DNA of 57,876 nucleotides from CAYVFC01 sp964450715 (GTDB taxonomy: Bacteria > Myxococcota_A > Polyangia > Polyangiales > JAFGIB01), in the NCBI GenBank assembly GCA_964450715.1, contig CAYVFC010000038.1, positions 1 through 57,876 on the forward strand, in the 5' to 3' direction. The notes under the pieces are model-generated. The model was given only the letters and a program-made list of their open reading frames with translations. It was not told the DNA's origin and did no database searches. A program made the translations under genes and the position numbers. Positions 40,355-48,681 of this stretch are shown one piece after another; positions within the stretch are counted from its first letter, which is position 1, and each line of letters opens with the position of its first letter.

Positions 40355-40398
40355 ATCCGGGCCAATTTTCTGGAGCCGGCCTGAACCCGTCGGTAGTC
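40350..40398 (+). repeat. 49-bp direct repeat, right copy
   Basis: An exact copy of 35199-35247, including the last helicase codons and stop, but with unrelated sequence before it, so it is a duplicate end and not a gene. It marks the right boundary of the island. Confidence 0.9.
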
Positions 40399-40423
40399 CC
40401 GCAGAATTGAGCGGTTCGCCTCT

Positions 40424-40798
40424 CTAGGACGTCGTGGCCGCCGCTGCTGCCGAGCTATTACCCGACCCCTTGCCGGATTCCTTTGACCCGCTCGAGGTAG
40501 AGGTCGACGCGCTATCGGAGGAGCCGTTCCCGCCGTTGCAGGGCGACTTGTCGTCGGTCTTGGAGGAGCTGTTCGACGAAATCTTGCTCGAGCTCGACGA
40601 GGCGCCGTGGCCGGCGTGCAATCCGTAGCCGTCGGCGTACCATCCGCTGCCCTTGAGGATGAAGTTACCGCTCGAAACCAGTCTCCGCACCTTCTTCTTC
40701 CCACAGCTGGGGCACTTGGTGATGGGTGGGTCGACGATTCGCTGCTCGCACTCGAACTCTTGCCGGCAGGCGTCGCATGCGTACTCGTAGGTGGGCAT
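40424..40798 (-). CDS. FmdB-type zinc ribbon protein with Ser-rich tail
   Basis: The product is 124 aa. The N-terminal 40 residues form the FmdB/CxxC zinc ribbon: MPTYEYACDACRQEFE, then ITKCPSCGKKKVRRLVS. The rest is a low-complexity tail of Ser, Gly, Thr, Lys and Ala. FmdB-type proteins are small, of uncertain function, and were proposed as regulators in some cases. The ATG at 40798 begins the conserved domain; upstream codons do not. It would be the original next gene after the helicase if the island is removed. Confidence 0.85.
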   Translation of the reverse strand: MPTYEYACDACRQEFECEQRIVDPPITKCPSCGKKKVRRLVSSGNFILKGSGWYADGYGLHAGHGASSSSSKISSNSSSKTDDKSPCNGGNGSSDSASTSTSSGSKESGKGSGNSSAAAAATTS

Positions 40799-40965
40799 TA
40801 GAACACTCCAATTGCCGTAAAAATAAGCCCTAGGTCCCACTTGTCAAGTAAAGGGGATTCGAGACCAGGAACGCGATGACGCCGACCCCGGGAGGTATCG
40901 AGAACGATTGTTTTCCGGTGCCTCCTTTGAGTCTGGCGCGCCGTTGATCGACCCCCCCGTGAGCT

Positions 40966-41050
40966 TTACTCCTCCTCCTCCTCCTCCTCCTCTTCTTCTT
41001 CCTCTTCCTCTTCTTCCCCTTCTTCCTCTTCTTCGCCCTCTTCGTCGATG
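40966..41050. repeat. GAG/GAA trinucleotide tract encoding polyglutamate
   Basis: On the plus strand this is a run of CTC and TTC triplets, beginning with eight to nine CTC in a row. Such a tract is prone to slippage, so the length of the acidic tail probably varies between strains. Confidence 0.85.
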
Positions 41051-41946
41051 TCGATCTCCTCGCCGCCTGCCGGGTCAGCCAGCTTACGGGTCCAGAGGAT
41101 CGCATCGGTCCGCCCGTCGCCTACCAGCACGCCGCGAGCCAGCAGCCCCGTCTTGCGGTAACCAGCAGCCAAGAAAACGGCCGCCAGGTTCACGTCATCG
41201 GTGGGCGCGAAGACGAAGGTGGAGACGATCCCCCGTTGCTTGAGTTCCTCCGCTGCGCTGTTGAGCCCGGCCAGCACCGCCACCATCTCGGCACTGCTGC
41301 GAGGAGCCCGCAAGATTTCGACCAGCGAGTGCCCGAAGCACTCCTGGAACTCGGCGTGCAAGTAGTTGGCCTTGCCGCGCCTGGGGGAGACCTCTAGGAA
41401 GCGTCGCTGGGCGTCCCGGCCAAAGGGGTCGAAGCACCCCAGCGCCTCACCCTTGGCCCAGTGGGCATCGCGAGCCATGCAGGCCGCGGTAACCGACACC
41501 GGTTTCACCGAGATACCGGAAGCCGGAACCTTCAGGTCCTTGGCCAGCTTCTTGCCCGCATTGATGGTGCGTTCGGCCAGCTTCTGACCGGAGTCGCTGA
41601 TCTCGATGGAGGCGGTCCGGTCGCCGATCACGCAGCCGACCAGGTGCCCGTCGCTGCGCTTGTAGAAACCGGGGATGGTACCCTCGCGCACGAAGCCCAC
41701 CCGCGTCCACGAGGAGACCTCGTCCTTTTCCACGATGATGAGAGCCTTTTCCACCCCCTCCCGCTGCGCCACCGACTGGATGAAGAGGCGCTTGGCTGGA
41801 ACCGCTCCGGCACGGAAGTCGATAACCCGGATGAACCGGGTCCTGCGATTGAGCAGTAGGCAGAGGAAGGCATTGTCGCTGCGAAAATGCAGCTCCTCCA
41901 CCACGTTCCGCTCCTTCTTCTTCTTGGCCGCTCTCTCCCTGGGCAT
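40966..41946 (-). CDS. GNAT-like protein with polyglutamate tail
   Basis: The product is 326 aa. A basic start (RERAAKKKKERN) precedes a region with VGFVREGTIPGFYKRSDGHL, which resembles the acyl-CoA-binding end of putative beta-lysine N-acetyltransferases (AblB-like GNAT). A second half includes YLHAEFQECFGHSLVE and VFLAAGYRKTGLLARGVLVG, which look like a second degenerate GNAT unit, so a double GNAT fold is possible. The last 40 residues are almost all Glu, encoded by GAG/GAA repeats at about 40966-41050. No clear catalytic residue is assigned. Followed by the FmdB gene on the same strand after 167 bp. Confidence 0.65.
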   Translation of the reverse strand: MPRERAAKKKKERNVVEELHFRSDNAFLCLLLNRRTRFIRVIDFRAGAVPAKRLFIQSVAQREGVEKALIIVEKDEVSSWTRVGFVREGTIPGFYKRSDGHLVGCVIGDRTASIEISDSGQKLAERTINAGKKLAKDLKVPASGISVKPVSVTAACMARDAHWAKGEALGCFDPFGRDAQRRFLEVSPRRGKANYLHAEFQECFGHSLVEILRAPRSSAEMVAVLAGLNSAAEELKQRGIVSTFVFAPTDDVNLAAVFLAAGYRKTGLLARGVLVGDGRTDAILWTRKLADPAGGEEIDIDEEGEEEEEGEEEEEEEEEEEEEEEE

Positions 41947-41976
41947 ACGAATATCGCCGCCGGCTACGCCGGACTG

Positions 41977-43998
41977 CTATTTTCCGGCCAGCGCGTCGTC
42001 GATGGCCTGCTTGAACTTCTCGTAAGGCTGCGCTCCCTGGAGCAGCTTGCCGTTGATGAAGAAGGAGGGCGTGCCGATGCGCGCGCCCGCTTCCTTTACC
42101 GCGTTCATGTCGGCATCCACGGTCTTGGCGTGCACGTGGTCATCCAGCGCCTTTTTGAATCGGGGCATATTGATACCGCCGACCTGCTGCGCGTACTTCT
42201 CCAGGTTAGGGCGATCCAGCGCGCGCTGGTTCTGGAACAGGAGCTTGTGGTACTTCCAGAACTTGGCGTCCCCGCCCTGTGCGAAGACCTCCTGAGCGGC
42301 CTCGGCCGCCGGCTTGGCGTTGTTATGGAAAGGAAGCGGATAGTCTCGCCAGACGATGGCGACCTTATCGCCGTATTCCTTGACGATCTGGTCGACGGTC
42401 GGCTCGACCCGGGTGCAGAAGGGACACTGGTAGTCGCTGAACTGCTGGATGACCACCTTGGCGTTGCGCGCGCCCTTGCGCGGCGCCTTGGCGGGAACGG
42501 CGATCTTGTAGATCTTGTTCGGATCGGGTCGGTCGGGGCGCCGTGGCGGGGCTGCCTCGCCCTCTACCTCGATGAACTGCTGCGAGGTGGCACCCTTGGC
42601 GATGATGGTCTCGTAGAGCTTGGCCTTCGGCGTACCGCTGGCCACCAGCGCCTTGGCCTTGCCGAGCTCCTCGTCGATCACGGCCTTGAAGGCCGGGAAG
42701 GGCTGCGCCCCGCGCAGGTTGCGGCCATTGATGAAGAAGGAGGGGGTACCGCTGGCGCCCAGCGAGCGGGCGAGCTTCTGGTCCTGCTCGATCTCCGCCT
42801 TGTGCGTGTTGTTGTCCAGCGCTGCCTTGAACCGGCCCATATTCAGCTTGATCTCGCCGGCGTACTTCTCCAGGTTTTCCCGCTTGAGCTCCCGCTGGTT
42901 GGCGAAGAGCTTGTCGTGCATCTGCCAGAACTTGCCCTGGTCCCGGGCGGCCAGCGTGGCCTGGGCCGCGGGCATGGCGTCCTTGTGGAAGGGCAGCGGG
43001 TTGTGCTTGAAGACCACGCGCACGTCCTTGCCGTAGGTATCCATGATCTGCTTGATGGTCGGGTTGACCCGGTTGCAGAAGGGGCACTGGAACTCGCTGA
43101 ACTCCACGATGGTCACCAGCGCGTCGGCCGGACCCTTGCTCGCGGACTTGCCGGCCGGCACCTTGTATACGGCCTTGGGGTCGGGCCTGCGGACCTTCTT
43201 GGGCGTCTCGGCGTCGTCTTTCTTCTCGTCCGGCTTACGGGTCAGCCCATTGCGGATGAGCGAGGCATAGACGCGGTTGCGCGGCGTGCCGCCCTTGACC
43301 AGTTCTTCGGCCGCCTTGACCTCCTCGTCGATTATCTCCTTGAACTTCTGCAAGGGCTGCGCGCCGGAGAGAAAGCGCCCGTTGATGAAGAAGGCCGGCG
43401 TTCCCATGGCTCCCATGCGCCTGGCCAGCGCCGCGTCCGCGTCGATGGAGCGTTTGTGCGTGTTGTTGTCCAGCGCTTGCTTGAACTTCTCCAGGTTCAG
43501 ACCGACCTCGGCGGCGTACTTCTCCAGGTTCGGGCGATCCAGCGCGCGCTGGTTGGCGAACAAGACCTTGTGCATGGCCCAGAACTTGGTGTCGCCTCCC
43601 TGGGCCTTGGCTTCCATGGCCGCCTCTGCCGCGGGCAGCGCCTTCTTGTGAAAAGGAAGCGGGTTGTTGCGCCAGACCACCCTGAGCTTGCCGCGGTACT
43701 GCCGCATGAGCTGGTCTATGGTCGGCTCCACTCGGGTGCAGAACGGGCACTCGAAGTCGCTGAACTCGACGATGGTCACCAGCGAGTCGGCCGGACCCTT
43801 GCTGGGCTGCGCGGCGGTGACCGGTATGCGGAATCGCTCGACGTCGGCTTCCTGCTCGGCGGCGGGGTCTTGTTCCGGCTCCGCGACCGCACCTCGGGTC
43901 CCGGCTTCCGCCGGGGAGCCGCCCCCGGCGATGTGGCCGACCGCGACCCCACAGACAAACGCTAAGAATATGGCTGCTACCGCTGATCCCTTGCTCAT
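41977..43998 (-). CDS. Exported protein with three tandem DsbA-like thioredoxin domains
   Basis: The product is 673 aa. An N-terminal membrane or signal segment (AVAAIFLAFVCGVAVGHIAG) exports it. Three DsbA/thioredoxin_4 domains follow, at about 65-250, 285-465 and 505-670. Each has a CPFC active site (Cys84/87, 305/308, 525/528), a PLPFH motif and a cis-Pro loop GTP(A/S)FFING. Linkers are Lys/Pro-rich (RRPDPKAVYKVPAG; RPDPNKIYKIA). All three active sites are intact. DsbA-like proteins form or shuffle disulfides in envelope proteins; one chain with three domains is uncommon. No DsbB gene is in the window. Confidence 0.92.
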   Translation of the reverse strand: MSKGSAVAAIFLAFVCGVAVGHIAGGGSPAEAGTRGAVAEPEQDPAAEQEADVERFRIPVTAAQPSKGPADSLVTIVEFSDFECPFCTRVEPTIDQLMRQYRGKLRVVWRNNPLPFHKKALPAAEAAMEAKAQGGDTKFWAMHKVLFANQRALDRPNLEKYAAEVGLNLEKFKQALDNNTHKRSIDADAALARRMGAMGTPAFFINGRFLSGAQPLQKFKEIIDEEVKAAEELVKGGTPRNRVYASLIRNGLTRKPDEKKDDAETPKKVRRPDPKAVYKVPAGKSASKGPADALVTIVEFSEFQCPFCNRVNPTIKQIMDTYGKDVRVVFKHNPLPFHKDAMPAAQATLAARDQGKFWQMHDKLFANQRELKRENLEKYAGEIKLNMGRFKAALDNNTHKAEIEQDQKLARSLGASGTPSFFINGRNLRGAQPFPAFKAVIDEELGKAKALVASGTPKAKLYETIIAKGATSQQFIEVEGEAAPPRRPDRPDPNKIYKIAVPAKAPRKGARNAKVVIQQFSDYQCPFCTRVEPTVDQIVKEYGDKVAIVWRDYPLPFHNNAKPAAEAAQEVFAQGGDAKFWKYHKLLFQNQRALDRPNLEKYAQQVGGINMPRFKKALDDHVHAKTVDADMNAVKEAGARIGTPSFFINGKLLQGAQPYEKFKQAIDDALAGK

Positions 43999-44135
43999 TT
44001 ATCCCTCTCCTGATTTGACCGTTCTATAACGCGCGTGCCGCCGCGTTGATTCCCGGGTTCACCGAGCTCCGGCCCCGTGCAAACGCTGCAGGAAACAGCT
44101 TTTTCTCTCCTCGAGCGGTTTCGGGACGCCCGAGT

Positions 44136-45269
44136 CTACCCCAGTGTTTCCGGAGAGCAACCCCCCGCAGCGGGCGGTGGCACCTGTCCGGGAAAGCCCG
44201 GGATCAGGCGGCAGAGTAGCCCGAAAAGGCCTGTAAGTTCGCCCAGTTGCCCGAGCGCCCGGCCGACGTAGGCGAGGCTCTGCGGGTAGTGCTCGAGAAA
44301 GCCCGGATTGCCGCGTACCCGGTCGATGAAGACGAAGCGCCCGGCATCCTTGAGCTTGCGGTGCACCGCGACCGTCCAGAAAGCGCGGCGAAACCGCTCG
44401 GCCTCGGCCCCGCGCCATCCGCGGCCTTCGAGGTAGCGCTCGATCATCCCCTGTTGCAGGTCGGGCTCCAGCCGCAGGTAGGAGTCGCAGAGCAAGGCGA
44501 CCAGGTCGTAGGGCACCGGGCCCTGAAGCGCGTCCTGGAAGTCGATGACCACCAGCTGCTCGCCCGACTCGCGCTCGGCCCACATCAGGTTGCGCGACTG
44601 GAAGTCGCGATGCACGAATCCGACCGGTATCTCGAGCAAGGCCCGCGCCACCCGCTCCAGATGCTGCTCGAGCTCGGCGCTCTGCTGCTCGCCCGGCTTC
44701 CCGTACAGCTCCAGAAGGCCCCATTGCCGAAAATGGTCGAGCTCCCAGCGGATGAGCTCGCCGTCGAAGCGCCGGCGGTAGGCGATACTGCGCGGATCGG
44801 TCCGTTCGCAGGCCCGGTGCAGCCGGACCAGCAGGTCGACCGCTCGCTCATACTGCGCGGGCCACTGAGCGCGATCGAGCCGGCTCAGACGCCGGGCAAA
44901 GGTCTCGTCTCCCAGATCCTCCAGCAGCAGGATCCCCCGATCGAGATCGCTCAGCAGCACCTCGGGCACGGGTACGCCCCGCTCGCGCAGCAGCCGTTGC
45001 ACGTCCAGGAACGGCAGCTCCTCGGGTTGTTCCCCACCGGTGGCCTCGTCGCTGCGCAGGCTGTCGGCCGGAAGCTGCATGGCGATGAGCGAGCGCGGCC
45101 GCTCCGCGCCGGTGAGCGCGTGCGAGCCCGGCTCGACCGTCACGCGGTAGTAGATGCGGGTCGAGGCGTCGCCCTGGAGCTTCGCGACCTGGACGCCGTC
45201 GGGCGGGCTGCCGTACAGCCGGGTGAGCGCCGGGCAGAGCTCCGGGCCGGGGAAGGGGGTATCGGTCAT
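44136..45269 (-). CDS. Aminoglycoside phosphotransferase-family kinase (AmgK-like)
   Basis: The product is 377 aa. The APH fold shows GDASTRIYYRV near the N-terminus (P-loop-like), ILLLEDLGDETFARRL, the catalytic HRDFQSRNLMW and the metal-binding VVIDFQDALQGPVPYDLVAL. This layout is closest to AmgK, the sugar 1-kinase that phosphorylates MurNAc/GlcNAc in peptidoglycan recycling. AmgK usually sits beside MurU, a nucleotidyltransferase, which is absent here, so substrate is uncertain. GGAGGCGAATTC before the ATG at 45269 supports the start. It is divergent from rsmG. Confidence 0.8.
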   Translation of the reverse strand: MTDTPFPGPELCPALTRLYGSPPDGVQVAKLQGDASTRIYYRVTVEPGSHALTGAERPRSLIAMQLPADSLRSDEATGGEQPEELPFLDVQRLLRERGVPVPEVLLSDLDRGILLLEDLGDETFARRLSRLDRAQWPAQYERAVDLLVRLHRACERTDPRSIAYRRRFDGELIRWELDHFRQWGLLELYGKPGEQQSAELEQHLERVARALLEIPVGFVHRDFQSRNLMWAERESGEQLVVIDFQDALQGPVPYDLVALLCDSYLRLEPDLQQGMIERYLEGRGWRGAEAERFRRAFWTVAVHRKLKDAGRFVFIDRVRGNPGFLEHYPQSLAYVGRALGQLGELTGLFGLLCRLIPGFPGQVPPPAAGGCSPETLG

Positions 45270-45370
45270 GAATTCGCCTCCGTATGACCGCTTATGGAGA
45301 GCAGCATACGGCGCGAGCCCGGTATGCGGAAAGAAAGGGGCGGATCGACTCGAGTGAATGGTGGGGGTAA

Positions 45371-45398
45371 TGTCATTTCGACCGCAGCCGGAATGACC
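45371..45398. repeat. Truncated GTCATTTCGA-family palindrome over the rsmG start
   Basis: TGTCATTTCGACCGCAGCCG continues directly to GAATGACC, i.e. only the outermost parts of both arms remain. The ATG of rsmG (45393) lies in the right half, so the repeat remnant includes the translation start. Confidence 0.6.
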
Positions 45399-46040
45399 GA
45401 AGACGCTCACATCGCGCTCGTCGAGAGCCTGGCGGAAGCTATGCAGCGCCAACTTTCCTCGGACGCTGCAGCGCGCCTGGCGGCTTACGTGCGACAGGTC
45501 GTCACCTGGAACCGCCGGGTGGGATTGATCGGCGCGCGAGGCGCCGAGGAACGGGTAGAGATCTTGATCGCGGACGCTCTGGTGCTGACGAGCACTCGGC
45601 TGGTTCCCGAGGGCGCGCGGCTGCTCGACGTGGGCTCGGGAGCGGGCGCTCCTGTGCTGCCCCTGCTGCTGCTGCGAGAGGATCTGTCCGCCGTGCTGGT
45701 GGAGAGCAGGCGCAAACGGGTCGCCTTCCTGCGCACAACCACCGAGACGCTCGAGATTGGCGGCCGGGTGCGGGTGTCGGAGCAGCGGCTGGATCCGTCG
45801 AAACCCGCGGTGGCGGGCGCGCCCTTCGCAGTCGCCATGTCCCGCGCGACCTTCCCGCCCGAGGTATGGGTGAGCGCCGGCGCAGCGCTGGCCCGGCACA
45901 CCCTGCTGTTCACCGCGCGGGAGCAACCGCCCGCCCCGCCGGCAGGAAGCGAGCAGACCGGAAGCGTCGACTACCGCCTACCCGGCTCGGGTGCCCCCCG
46001 CCGCGTCACGGTCTACTCGCGGTTGCGGGATGGGATGTAG
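45393..46040 (+). CDS. rsmG: 16S rRNA (guanine-N7) methyltransferase RsmG
   Basis: The product is 215 aa. The class I methyltransferase motif LLDVGSGAGAPVLPLLLLRE, followed by VESRRKRVAFLRTTTETL, is typical of RsmG/GidB, which methylates G527 of 16S rRNA. The N-terminal helix region with VVTWNRRVGLIGARGAEE (usually WN..xNLT) supports this. Its final residues VTVYSRLRDGM are followed by a stop within the palindrome at 46037-46086. The ATG at 45393 overlaps a repeat remnant and no good ribosome binding site is visible. Confidence 0.88.
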   Translation: MTEDAHIALVESLAEAMQRQLSSDAAARLAAYVRQVVTWNRRVGLIGARGAEERVEILIADALVLTSTRLVPEGARLLDVGSGAGAPVLPLLLLREDLSAVLVESRRKRVAFLRTTTETLEIGGRVRVSEQRLDPSKPAVAGAPFAVAMSRATFPPEVWVSAGAALARHTLLFTAREQPPAPPAGSEQTGSVDYRLPGSGAPRRVTVYSRLRDGM

Positions 46041-46086
46041 GGGCGTGCCTTGCCCTCTCCCGGGCGGGCGCAAGGCCCGCCCCTAC
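46037..46086. terminator. GTAGGGGCG-tipped palindrome between convergent genes
   Basis: GTAGGGGCGTGCCTTGCCC and GGGCGCAAGGCCCGCCCCTAC form inverted arms with few mismatches. Its left tip contains the TAG stop of rsmG and its right tip, on the other strand, the TAG stop of jag. It probably acts as a bidirectional terminator and belongs to a palindrome type common in GC-rich genomes. Confidence 0.75.
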
Positions 46087-46691
46087 TCGTCGTCGCGGTT
46101 GTTGCGCGAGGGTCGCTCCCGCCAGGTACGGTTGTTACGGCGCTGGGGGATGATCCGCACCCGGCGGTCCATGCCGGTGCCCTCGGAGCGGGTCGAGACG
46201 CCGGACAGCTTGGCCAGCGCCATGTGCACCACCCGCCGATCCCGCGGCGACATGGGCTCGAGCGTGACCACCCTTCCCTGCTGCGTGGCTCTTCGGGCCT
46301 CGCGCCGCGCCAGCGAGGCCAGCCCGCTCTCCCGGCGCTCGCGGTAGTCCCCGCAGTCGATCAGGATGTGGCGCCGGCCCTCGGGGAAGCGATTGACGAT
46401 CTTGTTAATGAGGAACTGAAGAGCGTCCAGGGTCTGCCCCTTCTTGCCGATGATCCGACCCACGTCGTCGCCGGATACGTCGAGCACCACCTCTTCGGCA
46501 TCCTCCCGGATCTGCACTTGCGCTTCCAGCTCCATGCGGGCGAGGATCTCGGTGAGCATCTCGCAGGCCAGCTCGGCCTTGCCGTCCTCCTGCATGGGGA
46601 CGTCAGAATCGTCTCTCTCCGGCTCGAGCTCGGCCTCGTTGTCGATCAACAAGGCTCCGTCCATTTCAGGCGGTTTTCTTCTTTCGTCCAC
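46083..46691 (-). CDS. jag: KH-R3H RNA-binding protein Jag/KhpB
   Basis: The product is 202 aa. An acidic N-terminal part (1-40) precedes the Jag KH domain, with DVGRIIGKKGQTLDALQFLI carrying the GxxG loop, and the R3H domain near 120-160 (YRERRESGLASLARREA). The tail is Arg/Asn-rich. Jag/KhpB binds small and messenger RNAs and is usually next to yidC, as here. Its start overlaps the yidC end by 26 bp. The usual N-terminal Jag_N domain is not evident, so this is a short form. Confidence 0.9.
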   Translation of the reverse strand: MDERRKPPEMDGALLIDNEAELEPERDDSDVPMQEDGKAELACEMLTEILARMELEAQVQIREDAEEVVLDVSGDDVGRIIGKKGQTLDALQFLINKIVNRFPEGRRHILIDCGDYRERRESGLASLARREARRATQQGRVVTLEPMSPRDRRVVHMALAKLSGVSTRSEGTGMDRRVRIIPQRRNNRTWRERPSRNNRDDE

Positions 46692-48660
46692 TGCGCGATC
46701 TCCCTTGGTATTTGCCGGGCCTGGAATGCCTGGCGGGCGTTTCTTTCCCGGCGGAAGAGCTACCCGAATCGCCCGCGCCCTGCTCTACGCTCGCTCCCCC
46801 GTCTCCAGCAGCCGGGGGCCCCTGGACGTTCTGCAGACCGCGCTCGATCAAGCGCTGCTGCCCGATGCTGAGCACCGAGTTGGTCAGAATGTAGAGACAG
46901 AGCCCGGCGGGCAGAAAGAGCATGAACAGCCCCATCATGGTGGGCATCATGTAGAGCATCATCTTGGCCTGTACCGGATCGGCGGCCGGAGGCGACATCT
47001 TTTGCTGCACGAACATCAGCGCCGCCAGCGCCAGCGGCAGCACGAAGTAGGGATCCGGCGAGGAGAGGTCTGTCCACCACAGCGCGAAGGGCGCATGGTA
47101 CAGCTCCACATTGGTACGCAGCGAGGTGTACAGGGCGATCCAGATGGGAAGCTGCAGCAGCTGGGGCAGGCAGCCGCTTACCGGGTTGATCTTGTGCTTG
47201 CGGTACAGCTCCATGATCGCCGCGCTTTTCTTCTCGCGGTCGTCCTTGTAGAGCTCGTTGATCTTGTCCATCTCCGGCTTGAGCAGCTTCATCCGCGCCA
47301 TGGAGTGAAGGCTCTTGGCCGTGAGCGGGTAGAGCACCGCCTTGACCAGGAAGGTCAGCAGGATGATGGCCACCCCCCAGTTGCCCACCCCGTCGTAGAT
47401 GGCGCGCAGCAGCCAGCTCAGCCCCTGGCTGATGATGGCGAAGAAGCCGAAGTCGATGGACTTGCTCAGCCCGTGGCCGGCCAGGGCCAGGTCATCGGGC
47501 AACTTGGGGCCGAGGTAGGCCAGCAAGCGGAAGGTCTTGACCTCGCCCGGCCCTAGCTCCATCTCGGGGTAGACGAGCCGCGAGGTAAACAGCGAGCCGA
47601 GCTCCGTGCCGCTCTCGGCCTCGCGGTTCAAGCGACGTACCGCCCCGTTGGGAAGCCTCACGTAGTTGACCGACGCCAGCCGGCAGGAGCGGGCCGTGGG
47701 TTGCCCCTTGACCGGATGCGGGGCCATGGCGTTGAGGAAGTAGATGTTCTCCACGCCGGCGAAGCGGACCGTTCCCTTGAAGGTTTCCGAAGCGAGTAGC
47801 TCCTCGCGGGAGAGACGCTCCAGTATCGATTCGGAAGGCTGCTCCTCGCCCTTCGCCGGTGTCCGGAAGTAGCAGAGGCCGTTGCTCACCTCGGCCGAGG
47901 GCATGGCGAAGATGGGGGCCGAGGTCTCTTCCTTTTCCCGCTCCACGTAGTGGTGAACCGCAATGCCGTACGCGAGCCGGCGCGGCTCGGCCGTACGGTT
48001 GGCCACCGCGGTGGTGACCCAAAGCTGATAGGGCCCCTTACCCGCCTCCAGCTTGCGGGTGAGCGCGATACCGTCGGCGTTCAGGCTCAGGCGCAGCGCG
48101 CGCTTCGACAACGGTTCCATCTTCCAGAACGGGTCGTCGCCCAGTGCGCTCCGGCCCGTGTCGGCATCGACCAGCTCAACACCCAGGGGGTAGAAGGGTT
48201 CCTTGTCCGTGGTGACGATATCGATGGGTTGGTTCTTCTCGTTCCGGTAGCGGTCGCCCTTGATCTGGAAGCTCACCAGACCGGCGTTGAGATCGGATAC
48301 CTCGGCTCGGTAGCTGTCGGTCTCGACGATGGCGGTCTTCTGCTTGCTCAACCTCTCGCGCGCCGAGCGGCGCCGCTCGGCCGGGCTGATGGGATCGGGC
48401 TTCTTCTCCTCGATGTCTTCCGCGTCGACCCCGGCCGTTTCCCCTGGCTCCGGCTCGACCTTTTCGGTCTCGCCCGGCTTCGCCCCGTCCGACTTCGGCT
48501 TACCCTTCTGCGAGCTGCCCTCGGCCTCGCCCGAGGCCGGGGACTGTTCTCCGGCGGCCCGCTTCTCGCCCGGTTCCAGCACCGTGCTGAGCAGGACCAC
48601 CGACACCAACGCGATGGTGAAAAGGAAGAAATAGTAGAGCTTTTGCTGTCTGCCTTCCAT
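46666..48660 (-). CDS. yidC: Membrane protein insertase YidC
   Basis: The product is 664 aa. A first membrane segment (LYYFFLFTIALVSVVLLSTV) is followed by a Glu/Pro/Lys-rich linker, a periplasmic beta-sandwich domain (about 105-400), and the conserved five-helix insertase domain, with GNWGVAIILLTFLVKAVLYP holding the hydrophilic-groove Arg-equivalent region nearby, then GCLPQLLQLPIWIALYTSLR. The C-terminal tail is basic (KYQGRSRSGRKKK), as in forms that bind ribosomes. It inserts membrane proteins with or without SecYEG. It lies between yidD and jag. Confidence 0.96.
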   Translation of the reverse strand: MEGRQQKLYYFFLFTIALVSVVLLSTVLEPGEKRAAGEQSPASGEAEGSSQKGKPKSDGAKPGETEKVEPEPGETAGVDAEDIEEKKPDPISPAERRRSARERLSKQKTAIVETDSYRAEVSDLNAGLVSFQIKGDRYRNEKNQPIDIVTTDKEPFYPLGVELVDADTGRSALGDDPFWKMEPLSKRALRLSLNADGIALTRKLEAGKGPYQLWVTTAVANRTAEPRRLAYGIAVHHYVEREKEETSAPIFAMPSAEVSNGLCYFRTPAKGEEQPSESILERLSREELLASETFKGTVRFAGVENIYFLNAMAPHPVKGQPTARSCRLASVNYVRLPNGAVRRLNREAESGTELGSLFTSRLVYPEMELGPGEVKTFRLLAYLGPKLPDDLALAGHGLSKSIDFGFFAIISQGLSWLLRAIYDGVGNWGVAIILLTFLVKAVLYPLTAKSLHSMARMKLLKPEMDKINELYKDDREKKSAAIMELYRKHKINPVSGCLPQLLQLPIWIALYTSLRTNVELYHAPFALWWTDLSSPDPYFVLPLALAALMFVQQKMSPPAADPVQAKMMLYMMPTMMGLFMLFLPAGLCLYILTNSVLSIGQQRLIERGLQNVQGPPAAGDGGASVEQGAGDSGSSSAGKETPARHSRPGKYQGRSRSGRKKKTA

Positions 48661-48681
48661 CGATTACGCGGATCGATGGCG

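Larger units (their letters stand above)
35199..40398. mobile_element. Putative genomic island inserted at the helicase 3' end
   Basis: The region is bounded by exact 49-bp direct repeats. It contains a palindromic element, a lipoprotein gene, a large inverted-repeat region and a lower-GC operon with a KAP NTPase. The DNA after the right repeat (from 40399) would be the original downstream neighbour of the helicase gene. No integrase, transposase or relaxase gene is visible, so either mobility is supplied in trans or the enzyme was lost. Confidence 0.65.
40044..40423. promoter_or_regulatory. Upstream region of the KAP operon with repeats
   Basis: 380 bases without a gene. They hold the KAP operon promoter region (AT-rich near 40090-40145; boxes not assigned), a GTCATTTCGA-family palindrome at 40210-40275, the inner direct repeat at 40312-40354 and the right 49-bp repeat at 40350-40398. 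Confidence 0.5.

Noticed and set aside
35250..40398. Prophage or integrase-bearing element
   Set aside because: No integrase, transposase, capsid or replication gene can be read in the island, so only the repeat-bounded island itself is claimed.
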